Assembly (NCBI RefSeq): GCF_000686705.1
Contig: NZ_JMLJ01000003.1
Coordinates: 558,001-622,000 of the forward strand
Source of the DNA: Clostridium hydrogeniformans DSM 21757
GTDB lineage: Bacteria; Bacillota; Clostridia; Clostridiales; Clostridiaceae
Direction of reading: 5' to 3'
DNA length: 64,000 nt
Shown in pieces: positions 1-9,906 of this stretch. The stretch's first letter is position 1. Every line of letters starts with the position of its first letter. Under the pieces are notes generated by a model, which made no database searches, was not told where the DNA came from, and saw only the letters and a list, made by a program, of their open reading frames with translations. Both the position numbers and the translations under genes were made by a program.

Positions 1-178
1 ACTCAATAGATACCTGTTTTTTAACTCACCATTAATGTCCATTAATAGTATTTTTACCTTATTACTATAAATAATTCTATGCAAAACCTTTTATCTCTCA
101 TAATATTTATAAATCACATATATTCATAAATATCTTATATATTTAAAGCATTATATCCCTCAATAAATTTATAAATAA

Positions 179-2128
179 CTATATACTTCTCAGTACTTCC
201 TTTGTATAAACTCCTTTACATATAATATAATAAATACTCTGGAACCCTATATAAATTCCACCTATAATTAAGTTTCCTTTTAATCCATATAAATATAACT
301 CTGAACCTTTATAAAAAACTCTGGTATAAGTAAAGGATATAAGTATTCCAATTATTACAGGAATAAAAAATATAAATTTTATTTCTTTAGAAATATATTT
401 TTTTATTTCCTCTTCTGTTATTCCTATTTTATATAGCTTTTTATATCTATCCTTATCATTATTAATATCTGAGAATAATTTTAAAAATAACACTACACAA
501 ATAGATATAAAAAATAAAATCCCTATGAAGGTTATTAGATATAAAATAAGGCTCCCAGATTGTTTATTATAATCATAAACCTGAATTTTTGAAGAGATAT
601 AGTTAGAACTTCCTTTTAGATTATGATCTTCCTTATTATTTATCTTATATTTCATTTCATTTAACCTATTTACTACATTCCTTGTTTCCTTCCAGTGCTT
701 AAAATTCACTACGTGCATTCTCTCATTGCCAATATAATATTTACTATTTTTTATATTATTATAATCTTCATTATTTAATATAATAATATCATCATCTAAG
801 TAGCTAAGGGTGTTAATTACTATGTCAAAAACAATTTCTTCTCTAGAGTATTGACTTCTCTCTATAATTAAAGGCCTTTTTTCATATGACTCTTTAAATT
901 CTTTATCTGCTATCACCTTCTGAACAACACTAACATAAGTTTTTTTATCTAAATTATATGTTTTATAGTTTAATTTATTAAATTCCTTATTAGATATAAC
1001 CCTAACTTCTCTATATTTGTCGCTCCCTATAATATTACTATCGTACCTCTCATTTTCTACATTAAAGTACATAAATTCTAGGTTTTCATACTTAGTTACT
1101 GGATTATTTTCACTATATAATATATCATTAATGTAGTTTATATCTTTGTTATCTAATGTCTCTAAAAAAGTAATATCATAGGGCTTCATCTCTTCTGCTG
1201 TTTTTTCTAAGGTCAATTGCATACTTAATAACATGCCACTATACCATATGGTAACTATAACAAGTACTGTAACAATAAATATTATGTTCTTTACTTGCTT
1301 AAATTTATGATTTAAATTACTTACAACTAACAAACTTCCATATAATTCTTTGCTTTTTTTCACTATATTAAGTACAAGTCCTCCAAATCCATGTAAGGCA
1401 ATATATAAGCCTATAAATAAGAATAGAGTACAAAATAAAAGTAGTTCACCATTCTTACTATCACTTTCTCCAAACTTTATATAAAGAACTATCATAGATA
1501 AAACTACAACACTACCTCCCAAAGCTCCAAACCATACTTTATTCTTTAAATTTTCTTCTGAAACCCTATGTAACCTTAAGAGCTGAGAAATTTGAAATCT
1601 ATTAACTTCAATTATGCTTATTAAAATAGATATAATAAACATGAATGAAAATACTAATATAGTAACAATATAGCTCTTCATAGTAAGATTAAAACTAACT
1701 GTAGTCACCTCTAGTAAGTTGACTATAAAAAGAAAGAATATCCTAGAAAATATGGTTCCAGTTATAATTCCTAAGGTTATAGATAAAAAGAATACTATGG
1801 TATTTTCTACTACCACCAGTTTAGCTATATCTAGAGGCCCCATTCCTAAGTTCATAAATAATCCAAATTCCATTCTTCTTCTTTTTATAAAAGTAGAGTG
1901 AGAATAAATGATAAAAAATATTGAAAATACTGCAACAGCTACTGTAGGTATAACAGCTATGTTCATAACACCTTTTTCAATTTCCGTAGAATTATAAAAG
2001 TCCTGATTAAATAATATGGTTGAATATAGAAAAAATACAGTTATAGAAAAGGTGTTACAAAGAAAATAAGATATATAAGTTTTTATATTTCCCTTAAAAT
2101 TTTTTATGGCAATATGATTAAAAGTCAC
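179..2128 (-). CDS. bceB: BceB-type ABC transporter permease (FtsX fold)
   Basis: Large permease (649 aa) of the peptide-antibiotic-sensing Bce family. It works with the adjacent ATPase to detect and detoxify cell-wall-active peptides such as bacitracin. The N-terminus (VTFNHIAIKNF, then YISYFLCNTFS) is the usual Bce permease start. Several hydrophobic segments follow, then a long hydrophilic extracytoplasmic stretch around residues 310-520 that is typical of the sensing domain, and a final group of membrane helices. I chose the GTG at 2128 because GGGAGGTG lies just upstream; the open frame continues further upstream only through a TTG. It overlaps the ATPase stop by 11 bp, so the two are translationally coupled. 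The peptide specificity cannot be read from the sequence. Confidence 0.9.
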   Translation of the reverse strand: MTFNHIAIKNFKGNIKTYISYFLCNTFSITVFFLYSTILFNQDFYNSTEIEKGVMNIAVIPTVAVAVFSIFFIIYSHSTFIKRRRMEFGLFMNLGMGPLDIAKLVVVENTIVFFLSITLGIITGTIFSRIFFLFIVNLLEVTTVSFNLTMKSYIVTILVFSFMFIISILISIIEVNRFQISQLLRLHRVSEENLKNKVWFGALGGSVVVLSMIVLYIKFGESDSKNGELLLFCTLFLFIGLYIALHGFGGLVLNIVKKSKELYGSLLVVSNLNHKFKQVKNIIFIVTVLVIVTIWYSGMLLSMQLTLEKTAEEMKPYDITFLETLDNKDINYINDILYSENNPVTKYENLEFMYFNVENERYDSNIIGSDKYREVRVISNKEFNKLNYKTYNLDKKTYVSVVQKVIADKEFKESYEKRPLIIERSQYSREEIVFDIVINTLSYLDDDIIILNNEDYNNIKNSKYYIGNERMHVVNFKHWKETRNVVNRLNEMKYKINNKEDHNLKGSSNYISSKIQVYDYNKQSGSLILYLITFIGILFFISICVVLFLKLFSDINNDKDRYKKLYKIGITEEEIKKYISKEIKFIFFIPVIIGILISFTYTRVFYKGSELYLYGLKGNLIIGGIYIGFQSIYYIICKGVYTKEVLRSI

Positions 2129-2882
2129 ATCTATCACCTCCCAAAACAGCAAGGGAATTCATTATATCCTCTAAAAACTCTTTTCTTCCTGACTTTTTAA
2201 CTATTTCAGAATGAAGCCTTCCATCCTTTATAAATATAATTCTATTACAATAGCTTGCAGCAAAAACATCATGGGTTACAACTAAAATGGTATTATTCAT
2301 TTCTTTATTCATCTTTTCAAAACACATCATTATATCCTTTGCTGACTTAGAATCTAAGTTACCTGTTGGTTCATCTGCAAACACTATTTTAGGATCATTA
2401 ACAATGGCCCTACTTATAGCGACCCTTTGCTGTTGACCTCCAGATACATTATAAGGATATTTATCTTTTATATCATAAATATTAAAAGCCTCCATAATAT
2501 CCTTTACCTTTTTATCCATATAAGCCTTGGCCTTTTTATCTAGAAGCATTGGAAGCATAATGTTTTCTTTCATGGTAAGAGTATCTAATAAATTAAACTC
2601 TTGAAATATAAAACCTAAATTTTGTCTCCTAAAAATAGCTAAGGTACTTTTGTTCATATTATTAATGTCTTTTCCCCATATCTTCACTTTTCCAGATGTT
2701 ATTTTATCAACTCCACTTAATATATTAAGTAAAGTTGTCTTTCCACTTCCTGAAGGTCCCATTATTCCTACGAACTCTCCCTCATCAATCTTAAAGCTTA
2801 TCCTGTTAAGCGCTTTGGTTTCACATCCTCCTCTTATATCTTCATATATCTTAATAATATTCTCCCCTTCTAAAACAGCCAT
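2118..2882 (-). CDS. bceA: BceA-type ABC transporter ATPase
   Basis: ATP-binding subunit (254 aa) that energises the downstream permease. Walker A is GPSGSGKTT near residue 42, the Q-loop is FIFQEF, the signature is VSGGQQQR, Walker B is IVFADEP with the Bce/MacB-type TGNLDS, and the H-loop is VTHD. It follows the histidine kinase gene after a 116-bp gap, which is large enough for its own promoter. In known Bce modules the response regulator switches on the transporter pair. I did not find a clear BceR operator by eye. Confidence 0.92.
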   Translation of the reverse strand: MAVLEGENIIKIYEDIRGGCETKALNRISFKIDEGEFVGIMGPSGSGKTTLLNILSGVDKITSGKVKIWGKDINNMNKSTLAIFRRQNLGFIFQEFNLLDTLTMKENIMLPMLLDKKAKAYMDKKVKDIMEAFNIYDIKDKYPYNVSGGQQQRVAISRAIVNDPKIVFADEPTGNLDSKSAKDIMMCFEKMNKEMNNTILVVTHDVFAASYCNRIIFIKDGRLHSEIVKKSGRKEFLEDIMNSLAVLGGDRCDF

Positions 2883-2998
2883 AACCCCTATCCTTTCTAA
2901 ACCCTTAGGTATTAATAATTTTTATAATTGTATTTTATTTACATCTATATTCTAAGATATATAATTTCAATGAACCATTCTTTTATCTTAAAATAACC

Positions 2999-4015
2999 TT
3001 ACAGTTTTGAAAGGTATGTAATAATTACTTCTGTTCCTTTAAAAGGCTTTGATTTAATTTCTATTTTATGTCCTAGCTTATTTGCAATCTCTTTTACTAT
3101 ATAAAGTCCAATTCCTGTAGAATTTCTAACTCTTCTTCCATTCTCTCCTGTAAAGAAAGGCTGAAATATCCTTCTTAAATCATACTCTTCAATACCAATG
3201 CCTTCATCTCTTATTGATAAAACCGTAGTTTCTTCTTGTATGTTTATATTAAAATATATCTTCTTACTCTCTTTCCCTTTCACTGAATACTTAATGGCAT
3301 TAGAAATTATTTGTTGAAGGATAAGTTCGTTCCATTTCATATCAGATATAACAAAAGTCTCTTCTGTAGTACATTGGATAACAGGAAAAACATTATTATA
3401 TATAAATTGATTTTTATTTCTATTTATAATTTCTCTTAAGGATGAAAGTATGTCCACAATACCTATATTGTAGTCTTTCTCAAAACTATCAAGTTTTATA
3501 AGATTTAATAACTGTTCTGTACTGCAATGTAATCTATAATTTTCATTTTCTATATCCTCAATAGCTTTAGATAGCTCTATATTCCCTTCCTTATACTGCT
3601 GTAAAATTAAGTCTATTATAGATATAGGTGTTTTTAACTTATGTATCCAGTTAGAAATAATATGATTCTTTTCCTCATGGTTTCCTATGATATTATTTCT
3701 TATTTTAAGCTCATCACTTTTTAACTTCCTTATAAGCTTATCCACATTTATTTCCTCATTAGTAACAGGTTTTAATGTTTTGCTTTTCTTTAATAAAGCC
3801 TCTTGTAAACTACTATTAAATATATAATATTTAATTCCTTCCACAGTTATAAATATAATAAGGAGAAATATAGATATTACCATAGGATAAGCTATTTCAC
3901 CTTTAGAAAATCCTATTAAATAAAAAAATCCTATTATAATAAAAGTATTTAGCATATAAAAAGTTATATATAAAAGCCTGTCCTTTATGAAGTCTTTTAT
4001 AATATTCTTAATCAT
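2999..4015 (-). CDS. bceS: BceS-like intramembrane-sensing histidine kinase
   Basis: Sensor kinase (338 aa) with two N-terminal membrane helices (about residues 16-37 and 42-63) joined by a very short loop. This is the intramembrane-sensing architecture that relies on the ABC transporter as the real sensor. The phosphoacceptor is His125 in NWIHKLKTP, and the HATPase boxes include an N-box (NAIKYS) and G-boxes (DEGIGIE, GIGLYIV). It overlaps the regulator gene by 8 bp. Partner and position are standard for BceRS-BceAB loci. Confidence 0.9.
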   Translation of the reverse strand: MIKNIIKDFIKDRLLYITFYMLNTFIIIGFFYLIGFSKGEIAYPMVISIFLLIIFITVEGIKYYIFNSSLQEALLKKSKTLKPVTNEEINVDKLIRKLKSDELKIRNNIIGNHEEKNHIISNWIHKLKTPISIIDLILQQYKEGNIELSKAIEDIENENYRLHCSTEQLLNLIKLDSFEKDYNIGIVDILSSLREIINRNKNQFIYNNVFPVIQCTTEETFVISDMKWNELILQQIISNAIKYSVKGKESKKIYFNINIQEETTVLSIRDEGIGIEEYDLRRIFQPFFTGENGRRVRNSTGIGLYIVKEIANKLGHKIEIKSKPFKGTEVIITYLSKL

Positions 4016-4715
4016 TATTCTTTCCCTCTAATCTACTATAATCAAGAACATAGCCAACCCCTCTTTTAGTTTTTATTATATTTTCAACCCCTAATTCTAG
4101 AAACTTATTTCTAAGCCTTGTAATATTTACAGTTAAAGTATTATCATCTACAAAATTATAGTCATCCCAAAGTTCTTGAAAAAGCTCTTCCCTTGAAACA
4201 ATTTTATTCCTATTTTCTATAAGCTTTTTCATTAACTTAAGCTCATTTTTACTTAGTTCTATATGATTATCTTTGTATAAAACCTTAAAATTATCCTCAT
4301 CTATACAGATATCACCTATATTAAAATTCTTATTTTCTTTGGTGGAATACTCTCCATAGGCTCTTCTAAGAGCTGCCTTAACCTTAGATATAAGTATCTC
4401 TAATTTAAAAGGCTTCACCACATAATCATCTGCTCCAAGTTCAATTGCCATGACTTGGTCCATTTCATTACTTCTGGCTGAAATTATTATTATGGGTATA
4501 TTAGAATTTCTTCTAATAGCTTTGCAAAAATAAAATCCATCATAGTAGGGTAAATTAATATCTAAAAGAAGTAAATCTGGCTTAATATTATGAAACTCCT
4601 CTTCAATGTTATTAAAATTTGTAGCTTCATAAACTAAGTAATCATATTTTTCTATGTTCTCCTTTATGAAGGAACTTAATTTTATATCATCTTCAATAAT
4701 CATTACTTTATACAT
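4008..4715 (-). CDS. bceR: BceR-like OmpR-family response regulator
   Basis: Response regulator (235 aa) with a receiver domain (acidic pair D9-D10, phosphoacceptor Asp52 in LLLDINLP, conserved Lys in VKPFK) and a C-terminal winged helix (DDNTLTVNITRLRNKF, RGVGYVLD). It is the first gene of the module, followed by the kinase and then the transporter genes on the same strand. Expected role: activates the transporter genes when the transporter-kinase complex senses peptide. The ribosome-binding site GGGAGG lies just upstream of the ATG. Confidence 0.9.
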   Translation of the reverse strand: MYKVMIIEDDIKLSSFIKENIEKYDYLVYEATNFNNIEEEFHNIKPDLLLLDINLPYYDGFYFCKAIRRNSNIPIIIISARSNEMDQVMAIELGADDYVVKPFKLEILISKVKAALRRAYGEYSTKENKNFNIGDICIDEDNFKVLYKDNHIELSKNELKLMKKLIENRNKIVSREELFQELWDDYNFVDDNTLTVNITRLRNKFLELGVENIIKTKRGVGYVLDYSRLEGKNND

Positions 4716-4950
4716 GCTTTCCCTCCTACCCCCAAGTATAATCCTCTTAAATATACCATTTATTTTCTATTACTTCCAAATAATTCATTTGATAAATATT
4801 TAAACCTTATCTTTTACAAATAATCTATAATCCAAAATATCATATATTCTAATCCTTCTATTTATATAATAAAAATACTATTTATCTTTTTATATACAAA
4901 TAAAGCCCTAGATAAACCTTATAATTTGTCCAATCTATAGACTTAAACAA

Positions 4951-5046
4951 GGTGATGTGGCATAAAGAACAAAACTACAATATGGTATATTAAATTTAAA
5001 ATTCTAATACACCATATTGTAGTTAGATTTCTTAATGCCACAGCCC
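4951..5046. repeat. Family A inverted repeat (MITE-like), copy 1
   Basis: A near-perfect palindrome of about 96 bp with ends reading GGTGATGTGGCA and, inverted, GGGGCTGTGGCA, and an inner stem ACTACAATATGGT. Related copies lie at 15069-15134 and 42593-42688. It fills most of the gene-free stretch between the bceR start and the dapA-like stop. It could also act as a bidirectional terminator. The terminal inverted repeats and dispersed copies suggest a miniature transposable element. The rest of 4716-5068 is AT-rich with nothing else recognised. Confidence 0.7.
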
Positions 5047-5068
5047 CATAACTGCTTCTTTCATTAAC

Positions 5069-5932
5069 TTAAAATATAACTCTCTCCAATTTATTTTTTA
5101 AATCCTCCGTAATATCCATTAAGGGTAATCTTACCTCATCACTTTCAATAAGACTTAACCTCTTTAGACAATATTTTATAGGAGCTGGATTAGGTTCCTG
5201 AAATAATAGAGGGATAAACCTATATAACTCTTTCCACTTTTCTAGTGCTAATTTATGATTATTATCTTTTATATGATTGAATACCTCTACAAAGGTTTTT
5301 GTTTTTAAATGAGAGGAGGCTAATATTCCTCCATGACCTCCTAAGGTTAATGTAGTATAAAAAAGAGCATCCTCTCCTGTTAATATAGAAAAATCCTTTG
5401 GATGGTTTAATAATAAATCAGTGGTTTGCTTTATATCTCCACAAGAATCCTTAAGTCCTATGATATTTTTTAGTTCTGATAACTTATATATTGTATTATT
5501 CTCAATATTTCTTCCTGCCCTATAAGGAATATTATAAAGAATAATATCTAATGGTGTGGATTCAGAAATTTTTAAAAAGTGCTCATATATCCCTCTCTGA
5601 TCTGGTCTACTATAATAAGGAGTCACTGATAAAATACCATCTACCTTATACTTCTCTACAATTTTAATTTGCTCTATAACCTTCTTTGTATTATTTCCCC
5701 CTACCCCAATATAAATCGGTAGCTTACCCTTTGTGTATTCTATAGTTTTCTCTATAACGTCTTCAAATTCATAGTCTGAAATAGTAGGGCTTTCCCCAGT
5801 AGTCCCTAGAGGTATAAACCCATTAATCCCACTATCTAAATAATTATTAATAAGTTTTTTATAAGATATAAAATCAACATTGTCCTCTTTAAAAGGTGTT
5901 ATAAGAGGCACATATATTCCTTGAAGTCTCAT
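5069..5932 (-). CDS. dapA: Dihydrodipicolinate synthase family aldolase (DapA-like)
   Basis: Class I aldolase (287 aa), cytoplasmic, expected to condense pyruvate with aspartate semialdehyde in lysine/diaminopimelate synthesis. Key residues fall at the E. coli DapA positions: Thr44-Thr45 in GTTGE, Tyr133, Arg138 (YNIPYRAGR) and the Schiff-base Lys161. The Lys context is GLKDSCGD rather than the commoner IKEATGD, so a related keto-acid lyase cannot be excluded. The ATG at 5932 is preceded by AAGGGGG; an upstream ATG at 5959 has no such site. It stands alone, with no other lysine genes nearby. Confidence 0.8.
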   Translation of the reverse strand: MRLQGIYVPLITPFKEDNVDFISYKKLINNYLDSGINGFIPLGTTGESPTISDYEFEDVIEKTIEYTKGKLPIYIGVGGNNTKKVIEQIKIVEKYKVDGILSVTPYYSRPDQRGIYEHFLKISESTPLDIILYNIPYRAGRNIENNTIYKLSELKNIIGLKDSCGDIKQTTDLLLNHPKDFSILTGEDALFYTTLTLGGHGGILASSHLKTKTFVEVFNHIKDNNHKLALEKWKELYRFIPLLFQEPNPAPIKYCLKRLSLIESDEVRLPLMDITEDLKNKLERVIF

Positions 5933-6002
5933 ATTAATCCCCCTTAATATTCTTAACATTAGGTTATACTAAGTTATAAATTAAAGTTTTCAATGCAGAA
6001 AT

Positions 6003-6100
6003 CTATAAAGTTTTAAACTTAATTTATACGTCTATCAAAAGAAAGATAAATCAAAGATATTTTTAATGAATAAGTTAGAACTTAATATCAACACCCTATA
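6003..6100 (-). repeat. Family B 104-bp element, divergent copy
   Basis: Minus-orientation relative of the 104-bp family (type copy 50588-50691), recognised by TTTTAAACTTAATTTATAC and AAAGATAAATCAA. The first few end bases are lost, but the far end CACCCTATA is kept. A second, much more degenerate copy follows in tandem at about 6097-6194. Beyond the repeats, the gene-free stretch 5933-6528 is AT-rich with no other recognised signal. Confidence 0.6.
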
Positions 6101-6528
6101 AGGTTTATAAATTTTTAAATTTAATTTATGTATACCTAGAGCAGTACCAGTGAAAACACCTTTAATAAATAAAGTAATATTTAATATTAAAATGCTATAA
6201 ACCCAATATATGGTTTCACCAAAAAAAGTTAACTTATTAAACTATATAATTTATCAATTATCCTATAAAAAATTATATATATAAGTTTTATCAAAGTTTC
6301 TACATTAAATTTGCTTACAATCCTAGATTACACTAAGGCATATTAATGAATTTTATTTATTGGAACTTATATAGTTTAAATATTAAACCCCTATCCTTAT
6401 TTTATTTCCTTAATAACTTAACTTTATAATCCTCCTTATTCTCTAATAGTTTCTTAATAAATCCTAAATATGAAATATTCCTCTATAGTATAAATATCTA
6501 ATTTCTAGTATGTTATGATAAATCTATA

Positions 6529-7047
6529 TTAATTATAGTCCTTAAGAGTTAGCTCCTTATATCCCTCTTCATTAGTGGTAATTTGAAACTTACAACTTTC
6601 ATAGGTGAATTCATAGTTTGGTAATTTAAAACTCACTGGAACTTCTTTTAAGTCATAAACCTTAGATGAAATTATTTTATCTCCTCTTTTAAAAATCATC
6701 CTATACTGATTTTCATTTAAAACACCATTTTCTATGTCTCTAGAAAATAAATATCCTAAAAAAGTTTTAGCCTCTGTCCACTGCACCCCAACCTTTTCAT
6801 AAATTTCTTCTTGTGAGTAATATGATGGAAATACATATGCACTGTCCCATTGAAAATCTGTAAAATCACTTATTTTTATTTCTTTATCCTTTTCTGAAAT
6901 ACTTTTTAAATTCTCCTCTACCATGGTTGTATCTATATTTTTAATCTTCATAGCTCTATAAGATGATGTTCCAAATATTAAAAATAAAATTACAGCTATG
7001 AATATTCCCCCACCTATTATCCATATTCTATTTTTATTCTTTTTCAT
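6529..7047 (-). CDS. Hypothetical membrane-anchored protein
   Basis: Protein of 172 aa with one N-terminal hydrophobic segment (WIIGGGIFIAVILFLIFG, about residues 9-27) after a Lys/Arg-rich start, so it is probably a signal anchor with the rest outside the membrane. The remainder is a mixed hydrophilic domain with no motif I recognise. It stands alone between divergent repeats and the VIT/VWA gene, with GAGGTGG as ribosome-binding site. Function unknown. Confidence 0.75.
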   Translation of the reverse strand: MKKNKNRIWIIGGGIFIAVILFLIFGTSSYRAMKIKNIDTTMVEENLKSISEKDKEIKISDFTDFQWDSAYVFPSYYSQEEIYEKVGVQWTEAKTFLGYLFSRDIENGVLNENQYRMIFKRGDKIISSKVYDLKEVPVSFKLPNYEFTYESCKFQITTNEEGYKELTLKDYN

Positions 7048-7091
7048 AATTCCACCTCAGATCCTTATGGATTGATTCTTTATATAAAATA

Positions 7092-7137
7092 AAACCTAGC
7101 TTCATTAAAAGCCTAAAACCTATATGAAGCTAAGTTT
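7092..7137. terminator. Hairpin, probably a bidirectional terminator
   Basis: The inverted repeat CTAGCTTCAT / ATGAAGCTAAG is followed by T-rich sequence on both strands. It lies between the VIT/VWA gene and the 172-aa gene. Confidence 0.55.
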
Positions 7138-7270
7138 ATTTTATAAAATTTTAAACCACTAAATAAAGTTTATTATCAATCTATTGGCGTGAATCCTCTT
7201 ACATGAAAGTTTAAAGAAAAATACTCAATGTATTTGAGGGATTTTCACCATAAAAGTCCTACTAACTAAT

Positions 7271-7312
7271 CTAATCATAAGCTCATAATAAAGTTCACCC
7301 ACTTATGATTAG
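7271..7312 (-). terminator. Hairpin after the VIT/VWA gene
   Basis: A perfect 11-bp stem CTAATCATAAG / CTTATGATTAG lies about 20 bp downstream of the VIT/VWA stop. The following T-tract is weak, so termination is likely but not certain. Confidence 0.5.
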
Positions 7313-7332
7313 TTTTACTTTATCTAAACCCC

Positions 7333-9705
7333 TTACATAACTTTGCATAATGCAATATTTAATATTTCATCTAAGTTTTCTTCCTCTACTAACTTATCAA
7401 TTTTCTCTGGCTCTATATTCAATGGACAAGTTAAACTAAACATAAACTTAATGGATTCTTTAATATCATTTAAATCTTGTTCCTCATTTAAATATGCACT
7501 TGATATATACTCATTGTCTTCAATTAATTCCTTTATACATTCAAGAGAGTGCCTTACCTTTGATTCATTCGCCTCTGTTGCTGCATCTTTTATATCTACA
7601 AGTTGAAGACATAGAAGATATAATAGGGTATTCTTTTCATTTAATTCCCTAGCATCACCTATACGATTAACTATATAGTTTATAGCCTTATTTATTTGAT
7701 TTACATATATATCTATGTCTTCCTTTCCTATAAGCATTGCTATTAATGCCTTTAAGGTAATTTCCAGATCTCCATTAAAGTCTCCCTCAGGATTCTGATA
7801 TTTAGCTATAATTCTCACTAAATTTTCTCTATTATATTTTACTGCCTTCTTTATGTTCTCTTTATTTACATTTCCCTGCTTAAGTTCCTTTTTAGCTTTT
7901 ACCTTATATAAGAATGCTGGAGATTCCATAAAATAAGCATAGCTTAGATTAAACATAGTTTCTTCTGACATCTCTATTGGTATAAGTTTTCTCATAGCCA
8001 TTCCAAGAACTGGATCATCCATTTCCTCTAGCATAATAAAACTTGTTTCGCTGCTTATTATATTAAAGTCCTTAGAAAGTTCTATAACCTTATTTCTAAG
8101 CTCTTCCCTTACTTCTCCTCTTTCTCCAAGGATTCTTTCTTCAAGGGATTCTATTCTTTTTCTGCTCCACACCTTTTCAATTAAATATGCATTATCATTA
8201 AGCTCAAAGTTTTCAAGAGTTATAACTCTTTCAAAAGGTGTATCTCCTACAAAACCTCTTATAACAACTGGCCCTTTAACATCACCTTTAATTCTGCAAA
8301 AGGCAGTAAACACTTCCCTATCGTATAAATACTCTATGGTTCTTGGGAATGTATTTATTACTGAATTATTTTCACCCCAAATTATTTCCCTCACATCCAC
8401 TTCTGGACTGTTTATCCTTGTAAACTGTCTAAGGACCATATCTTCTAATATTTCTCCTGGATAAATAAACTCTGGTTTTCCATATCCTAAAATCCCTAGG
8501 GAATTTATGAAATAACTATTAACAGATGTATCTATACCTATAGGGAAAATTCTATTATCTCCTATATTCTCCTTAACATAACTTAAAATTTCATTTTCTT
8601 CTTCAACTTCATCATCAGTAAATAATAATATTATAGAAGGATCTTCTTTAATAGACTTTTCTAAGGTCCACTTTAATGCCTTATATATATTAGCTCCTCT
8701 ACCAAAACTTAACGCTTTAAGCCACTTAGAAGCACTTTTTATACTCTCCTCAGTTACAGCTACATTTCCATCATTATTAAAAATAGTAAGACTCTTATGA
8801 AATGCCACTATATTAAAAGTATCCCCTTCATCTAAATTTCTAAGACAAAGCTCTAATGCACTTTTTGCATCATCTAGTTTTTCTCCCCTCATAGATTGAG
8901 AAGTATCTAGTAAAAATACATAGTTTTTACCCTTATCTTCTTTAACTTTCTCAAGCTTTGGATATAGTTTTAAGTATATTAGGCTTTCATCACTCTCATG
9001 CTTTGGAAAAGAGTAGTACATTCCATAAAACCCCTTAGACTTATCCTCTCTTATAACTAAATCTAGATCTCTATTTAAGTTCTCTTCTTCATGAAGAGAT
9101 ACCTTACATAAGGTAGGAGTCTCATAATCTACTTTTATCCTATGGGTATCACTAGAAACCTTAACATTATTAAAGGTCTCTATAAGTAAGTTCATGGAAA
9201 GGTCATATCTTTCCTCATTTACTTCTCCCTCTTCATTTATATCATCATAATTCATTGCCCTTGGAGTTTCTATAAATGGAATTGTGAGAACTTGATTATT
9301 GTTTTCTCTTTCAAGCTGATCTATATAGGATATATTGATTACAATCCTCTCATTTGGCATTATATTTCCAATGGTGATTTTATATATATTTTCATCTTCT
9401 TCAAGACTTAATTTTGTCATGGCCTTATAGCTTTGTTTTTTTATCATTTTGTTTATTTTATATTTATCCTCTATTATAGCTCTTAAAGTTCTTCCCCCAA
9501 TGTTTGCCTCAAACCCACTTAATATCCCTGTATCGGGTATTGGAAATGTATATACTCCTTCTATATTGTCATCTCCAGTATTTTCATAAATTTGACTTAT
9601 GGTAAATTGAGAAAATTCTCCACAAATGTTTCCTTTTATATCTACGCTTCTTAATTTCATTGGTGATTTATCTAAACTACTATTAATAAATCCATAGTTT
9701 TTCAT
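7333..9705 (-). CDS. VIT and von Willebrand factor A domain protein
   Basis: Protein of 790 aa with an N-terminal VIT domain (about residues 10-140, with the typical VYTFPIPDTG and ANIGGR segments) and a VWA domain (about 262-430) whose MIDAS metal-site motif DTSQS is intact (Asp267, Ser269, Ser271). A long helical C-terminal half has no motif I recognise. There is no signal peptide or membrane segment, so it is probably cytoplasmic, unlike the secreted animal inter-alpha-trypsin relatives. Bacterial VIT/VWA proteins are mostly uncharacterised. The ATG at 9705 is preferred over a GTG at 9717 that lies inside the ribosome-binding site. Monocistronic. Confidence 0.85.
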   Translation of the reverse strand: MKNYGFINSSLDKSPMKLRSVDIKGNICGEFSQFTISQIYENTGDDNIEGVYTFPIPDTGILSGFEANIGGRTLRAIIEDKYKINKMIKKQSYKAMTKLSLEEDENIYKITIGNIMPNERIVINISYIDQLERENNNQVLTIPFIETPRAMNYDDINEEGEVNEERYDLSMNLLIETFNNVKVSSDTHRIKVDYETPTLCKVSLHEEENLNRDLDLVIREDKSKGFYGMYYSFPKHESDESLIYLKLYPKLEKVKEDKGKNYVFLLDTSQSMRGEKLDDAKSALELCLRNLDEGDTFNIVAFHKSLTIFNNDGNVAVTEESIKSASKWLKALSFGRGANIYKALKWTLEKSIKEDPSIILLFTDDEVEEENEILSYVKENIGDNRIFPIGIDTSVNSYFINSLGILGYGKPEFIYPGEILEDMVLRQFTRINSPEVDVREIIWGENNSVINTFPRTIEYLYDREVFTAFCRIKGDVKGPVVIRGFVGDTPFERVITLENFELNDNAYLIEKVWSRKRIESLEERILGERGEVREELRNKVIELSKDFNIISSETSFIMLEEMDDPVLGMAMRKLIPIEMSEETMFNLSYAYFMESPAFLYKVKAKKELKQGNVNKENIKKAVKYNRENLVRIIAKYQNPEGDFNGDLEITLKALIAMLIGKEDIDIYVNQINKAINYIVNRIGDARELNEKNTLLYLLCLQLVDIKDAATEANESKVRHSLECIKELIEDNEYISSAYLNEEQDLNDIKESIKFMFSLTCPLNIEPEKIDKLVEEENLDEILNIALCKVM

Positions 9706-9906
9706 GGTAAAAACCACTCCTTTTATTAGAACTTTTAGAATCTTTTTAATATTATACCATTGCTACAAACCCTTGTCTAACGAAGATTTTTTTAACAATT
9801 ATAGTCTTTTTAAACTTTATATCTATAATTTAAAATTTTCTTTTTTTTCTTACAAACGTGTTTTTTGATGAATTTAATGATAAAGTTATATAGAGGTGGT
9901 TTGAGC

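Noticed and set aside
6195-6528. Further weak matches to the 104-bp element
   Set aside because: Only scattered short similarities remain; the sequence is AT-rich enough to give these by chance.
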